DNA of 64,000 nucleotides from Primulina eburnea (Eukaryota; Streptophyta; Magnoliopsida; Lamiales; Gesneriaceae). Each line of letters starts with the position of its first letter. The stretch's first letter is position 1. The stretch is from contig NC_133103.1 of NCBI RefSeq assembly GCF_022965805.1, positions 51,968,386 to 52,032,385 of the forward strand. The letters are read 5' to 3'. The notes beneath the pieces were generated by a model. It was not told the origin of the DNA, did no database searches, and saw nothing but the letters and a program-made list of their open reading frames with translations. The translations under genes and the position numbers were made by a program. Shown here in pieces: positions 59,881-64,000 of the stretch.

Positions 59881-60238
59881 CTGTTCTCTGTTTTTCTTTT
59901 TGCCTTTTCGAAATGATTTCTTTTGGTACCTGTAGAAAACTATTTTTTTTGTTAGGGTCTTGCAGAGTTATAACACTGCAACTTTGGAGCATTCTCATGA
60001 TGTTCTGCTCTAGACGTTGCAGTACCAAAAGAATTCAATTTGATATGATTTGAAATTGTAATTTGATGCTGAAACAAACACTATGATGTTTTACTCTTTT
60101 ATTGATTATAACTTATTTTTTATGTGCACAAATGCCGTCTAGTTACTTTGTTAATCATGTTAACTTCTGATCTATTGTGTATTTCATTTGATGGAATCTG
60201 CTTAAGACTCTTCTCACCAATTTTTTATTTGATTTGAA

Positions 60239-60323
60239 GGAATCTGCTTGGGCTTTCTTTATTGATGTTTTTACTGCTCCAGGTGTAAAATCATCGCTGA
60301 AGTCAGCTTTTCCCTTGAAAGAG
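60239..60323 (+). other. Unassigned exon-like segment
   Basis: An open stretch (ESAWAFFIDVFTAPGVKSSL and a few more residues) ends at a plausible donor GTATAT and is preceded by TTTGAAG. I cannot place it in ATM or any family. It may be a chance frame or an exon of another gene cut by the LINE that begins at about 60336. Confidence 0.25.
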
Positions 60324-60335
60324 GTATATCACATT

Positions 60336-63300
60336 TTTTTTTATAAAAAACATAACAATATTATTAATATTAAATTTTTACATTACAAGAAGTGGACTAG
60401 CGGTTCACTGCCACGAAATTTTAAGTCATTAATTTTTAACAATACACATACGACAAATCTCGTAGAATATCAAATATAGACAATCCCTGAAAGTGTTTAT
60501 CCACTCCGATCCAGTTTGCTATTGTGAGCTTGATTTTTCCCCAACATTCTTCCGTTGTTTCTTCCAATTCTTCAAAAAATTTCTATTTCTCTCGAACCAA
60601 GCTGCCCAACAAATTCCATGAATCACGACTTTCCAGAAAATTTTGCCTCTTTTTGCCTAGCATATGCCCAATATCCGTACTAAACAAATCTTGAGTTGTT
60701 TTTGGCCCACCCAAACCAATCTCATTTCTTCCAAAGCCATAGCCCACAACTTTGCAATGAACAAGCAAATGATCTTGTGTTTCCACATCCTTACGACACA
60801 ACACACACCAGTTGGGACAAAGAGCACAATTAGGATATCTCTTTTGCATCATCTCGGATGTCGGTAATTTTGCAAGGATTGCCGTCCACGAGAATATTTG
60901 AATCTTTGACGTAATATGTACTTTCCAAATGATCTTGAAAAAATTGAACTCTTGTGCACCATTAGTATCCGTAAAGAATGACTGGAAAAAAGATTTGAAT
61001 GTGAATTTCCCGGATGGATCCCCTCCCACTGTTTGAAATCATCAACCCCTTCAACCAATCTCACCCCCTCCAAAATGCTTAAGAGCGAAGATAACTGAGT
61101 GATCTCCTCCTCACGGAGTGATCGACGGAAATGCAAGTCCCAAGAAAAATCATGTGATGAAGTATCAAAAGTAGCAAAATAAGAGATAGGCAAATTACGA
61201 ACCAAAGATAGCTGAAATAAAGATGGGTACAAATCCCGGAAAGATGAATCTCCCAACTAAATATCCTCCCAAAACCTGATTTTAGTCCCTCCTCGAACCA
61301 CTAATCTCAGTAGTCGGGTATGTTGTGGAAATGAACTTCCACGGACATCTAAAAGTCACATTCTTAGCCAACCCCGCATCCCATCCATTTTCTTGTAACC
61401 CATACTTACTCTTTATTATTCTTTTCCACAATGCTTCATTTTCAACGTTAAACCTCCACCGCCATTTTCCTATTAACGCTATATTTCTCAAACATATATT
61501 CCCGAGTCCTAAGCCACCTTTCTCCTTCGGTCTACAAACTTTTTCCTATATAACCATATGACAATGTGATTCTCCCTCATTCCCATCTCACAGAAAGTCT
61601 CTCATTACTTTCTTCATCGCCTCTGTTACTCCTTTTGGTACCTTGAATAAAGACAAGTAGTATATAGGCAGAACAGTCAATATCGCGACAATCAATGTTA
61701 CTCTACCCTTTTTGGACAAGAAAGCCTTTTTCCAAGTTGCCAGTTTTCTAGTTATCTTAATCATGATAGGTTCCCAAAAAAGCAACTTGTAGAGGGTTAC
61801 CCCCGAGGGGAACTCCCAAGTATTTTATTGGCCATTGTTTCCTGCGACAACCAATCCCCTTAGCTATATCTTCCTCAACTACTTCTTCTTGATTTAAACC
61901 CAGTAAAGCACTCTTTCCCCAATTCATCCGTAATCCTGACATATCACAAAACACCTTCAAAACTCGCACCAAAAATCCTAAGTGTTCCTCCGTCTTGACA
62001 AAAAACAATGTATCATCCGCGAACTGTATATGTGATACTTCCACCTTATCTCGGCCCACTTCATACCCTCTTATGCAATTCTCTTCTTTTGGTTTGTCAA
62101 CCAATCTTCCCAAAACATCGACAATCATATTGAACAAAAATGGTGATAAAGGGTCTCCCTGTCTAAGTCCTCTAAATGCTTTAAATTTCCCCCTTGGTCT
62201 CCCATTAATCATGATTGAAAACGAAACATTAGACAAGCATCCTCTTATCCATCCTCTCCATCTTTCCCCGAAACCCTTCTTTCGTAATACGAAATCCAAA
62301 AAATCCCATTCAACATTTTCATAAACTTTTTCAAAATCAATTTTCAAAACCCACCCTTTATCATTTTTTTCCTCCCTTCTTTCACCAACTCATTCGCAAT
62401 CAAACAACAATCCAGTATCTGATTTCCCTCAACAAATGCGTTCTGTGATTCAGACAATGTATGTGACAACAGTTTTTTCATCCTTGTAGCCAACACATTT
62501 GCTATTATCTTGTATAAAACTCGTAGTGAGGCTAATGGGTCTGAGATCTTTTACCTTTAACGAGTCATGTTTCTTTGGTATCAGACATATGTACGATTCA
62601 TTGGTCAACCCATTAATGATCTCCCCTTCATAGAATTCTGCAAATACCTTCATTAAATCGCCCTTGACTACATCCCAACAATCCTGATAAAGAGCCAAAA
62701 TATAACCGTCGGGCCCCGGTGCTTTAAACATGTCACACGCAAACACCGCCTTGAAGAATGTTTGTTGGAGTTCAGCCCTCATATCATCACCGATAGGTGT
62801 CCATTCCACTCTTTCAATCCCAAATCTTCTCACATCTCTATTACTGTACAGTTGTTGGAAATAATCAACAATGAATTGGACAATTTGAATCTCATCTTCT
62901 ATAATCCCTCCATCATCCATTTCCAATTTACAAATCATGGACTTTGTTTTTCGGTGGTTTAGTAAGGAATGGAAGAATTTGGTGTTGTAGTCTCCTTCTT
63001 TTAACCATTTAATCTTTGCTTTTTGATATAACATTCTGTTTAGTCAGCACACCAACTCTTCCAACTCCAATTTTATTTTATTTTTTCAGCCACCCCTTCC
63101 GCATTCTCCCTCCCCTCACTCTCCATTTCATCCAATCTCATAATTCTATTTCGCATTTCTGCCTCCCTCATGTCAATCTTCCCGAACTCCTCGTCGTTCC
63201 ATACTTTGATATCATCCTTAATATTCTTAAGTTTTTTCATGAATTTATATCCCTCCCATCCTTGAACTTGCTTGCTAGTCCACCACATAGAAAATTTATC

Positions 63301-64000
63301 CTTAAAACCCTTATGTTGCAGCCACATGTTCTCGAATCTGAATGGTCAAGGTCCCCATTTAAGTTTTTGTGTTTCCAATACAATTGGAAAATGGGCCGAA
63401 GTGATGCGAGGCAAAACAAATTGTTTATGATATGGAAATAATTCCACCCACCCTCCCAAAAACAAGAATCTATCAATCTTGCTGCAAATTGGTATAGCCC
63501 TAAAATTTGACCATGTAAATTTCGCATTCAGTAACGGTGGATTTCACAATTCCAATTCCTGAATCAACATATCAAAACAAGCCATACTTGTTGTTTGTGA
63601 GTGGCTATTTATTTTCTCGGTCAAATATCTCACAACATTGAAATTCCCTCCCAAACACCACATATCCCCACACAAAACTCTCAAACCAGCAAACTCATCC
63701 CAGAATTTATGTCGCAATCATGCTGTGCATGGTCCATATACTGCTGTAAACCACCAACTATCTAAATCTTTATTTTTGTCTATACATATCGAAACTGTGA
63801 ATTCTCCAATCATATTATCCGTGATGGATACCACTCTCGGATCCCACATAACCAGAATACCCGCTGATGCTCCAATCGAGGGTAAATGAACCCAATCAAC
63901 AAACCTTGATTTCCACACGCTGGATATAAATCTTCTATCAATCAATTCTTTTTTTGTTTCTTGTAGAATAACTAAGTCGGGTTTCTCCTTGCGTAGCATA
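60336..64000 (-). mobile_element. L1-type LINE, degenerate, 3' part complete, 5' part outside the window
   Basis: Minus-strand pieces run in order from the right edge: AP-type endonuclease (63718-63999, ending in AVYGPCTA), linker (63073-63527), reverse transcriptase (61757-63034), and the zf-RVT Cys/His region (60583-61256). The 3' end is marked by a T-rich run (about 60333-60342) on the + strand, which corresponds to an A-rich tail. ORF1 is not in the window. Confidence 0.85.
60583..63999 (-). pseudogene. LINE ORF2 (endonuclease, RT, zf-RVT), many frameshifts
   Basis: The endonuclease fragment reads PDLVILQETKKEL and SAGILVMWDPRV. RT reads KAPGPDGY (about 62720) and LIPKKHDSLKVKDLRPISL, then GLRQGDPLSPFLFNM and the catalytic FADD (about 62015, after VSHIQ). 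The C-terminal part reads KIQIFSWTAILAKLPT and CVLCRKDVETQDHLLVHC, the zf-RVT signature. Segments lie in at least three frames, with breaks near 63530, 63070, 62400, 61770, 61490 and 61030. In life it would nick DNA and reverse-transcribe its own RNA at the nick; this copy cannot. Confidence 0.85.

Noticed and set aside
1..64000. CRISPR arrays, bacterial operons or organellar genes
   Set aside because: No spaced direct repeats, Shine-Dalgarno-led gene clusters or plastid/mitochondrial genes were seen; all signals are plant nuclear.

Overview
The window is plant nuclear DNA, almost certainly from a eudicot. It has intron-rich gene fragments with GT/GC-AG splice sites, AT-rich intergenic DNA, Sirevirus (Ty1/copia) and Tekay-type (Ty3/gypsy) LTR retrotransposons, an endogenous pararetrovirus, an L1-type LINE, MULE/hAT-type remnants and a SINE-like repeat. 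Only one host gene looks intact. The rest is transposons, often nested in each other, and broken pieces of the DNA-damage kinase gene ATM.

Layout. 0.4-10 kb: exons of the middle HEAT-solenoid part of ATM on the + strand, carrying a premature stop and frameshifts. The intron at 4.6-7.5 kb holds an old minus-strand copia gag remnant, itself interrupted by a 536-bp hAT-type MITE with an exact 8-bp target duplication. 10.2-13.6 kb: a copia pol scrap, a degenerate Caulimoviridae-like RT/RNase H region, and a head-to-head inverted SINE-like dimer. 13.6-16.1 kb: old non-coding repeat.

16.1-38.6 kb: an 11.43-kb Sirevirus-like element (791-bp LTRs, TSD CATAA) followed by a tandem copy. The block 17271-27941 (internal region, 3' LTR and 384 bp of flank) is repeated at 27947-38617, with a 5-base filler at the join. 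The second copy therefore lacks the 5' LTR, PBS and gag start. Each copy has a gag-pol frame with one TGA, a broken accessory (env-position) frame, and a nested 1506-bp solo LTR with TSD GATGT at the accessory stop codon. A GTGTTG/CAACAC palindromic motif is scattered through LTRs, UTRs and coding frames of this element and is the most unusual signal in the window.

38.6-41.2 kb: MULE transposase remnant and GAGCTCGA-rich repeat with a foldback. 41.7-45.8 kb: the intact gene, a 139-aa TFIIIC tau55-related (GTF3C6-like) protein in four coding exons behind a 5'-UTR intron. 45.8-52.4 kb: AT-rich intergenic DNA, LTR debris, MITE-like palindromes and a 190-bp ATM exon/intron fragment. 52.4-57.7 kb: a complete-ended (1435-bp LTRs, TSD GAGCC) Tekay/Del-type gypsy element that keeps gag and part of protease but has lost RT, RNase H and integrase. 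57.7-60.3 kb: promoter-like DNA and degenerate N-terminal ATM exons. 60.3-64 kb: minus-strand degenerate LINE running off the right edge.

The ATM pieces lie in the wrong order for one gene (middle exons at the left, N-terminal exons at the right, same strand, an intact gene between), so they represent at least two partial copies. A functional ATM gene is expected elsewhere in the genome. Family names rest on recognition of translated motifs; no database search was possible.
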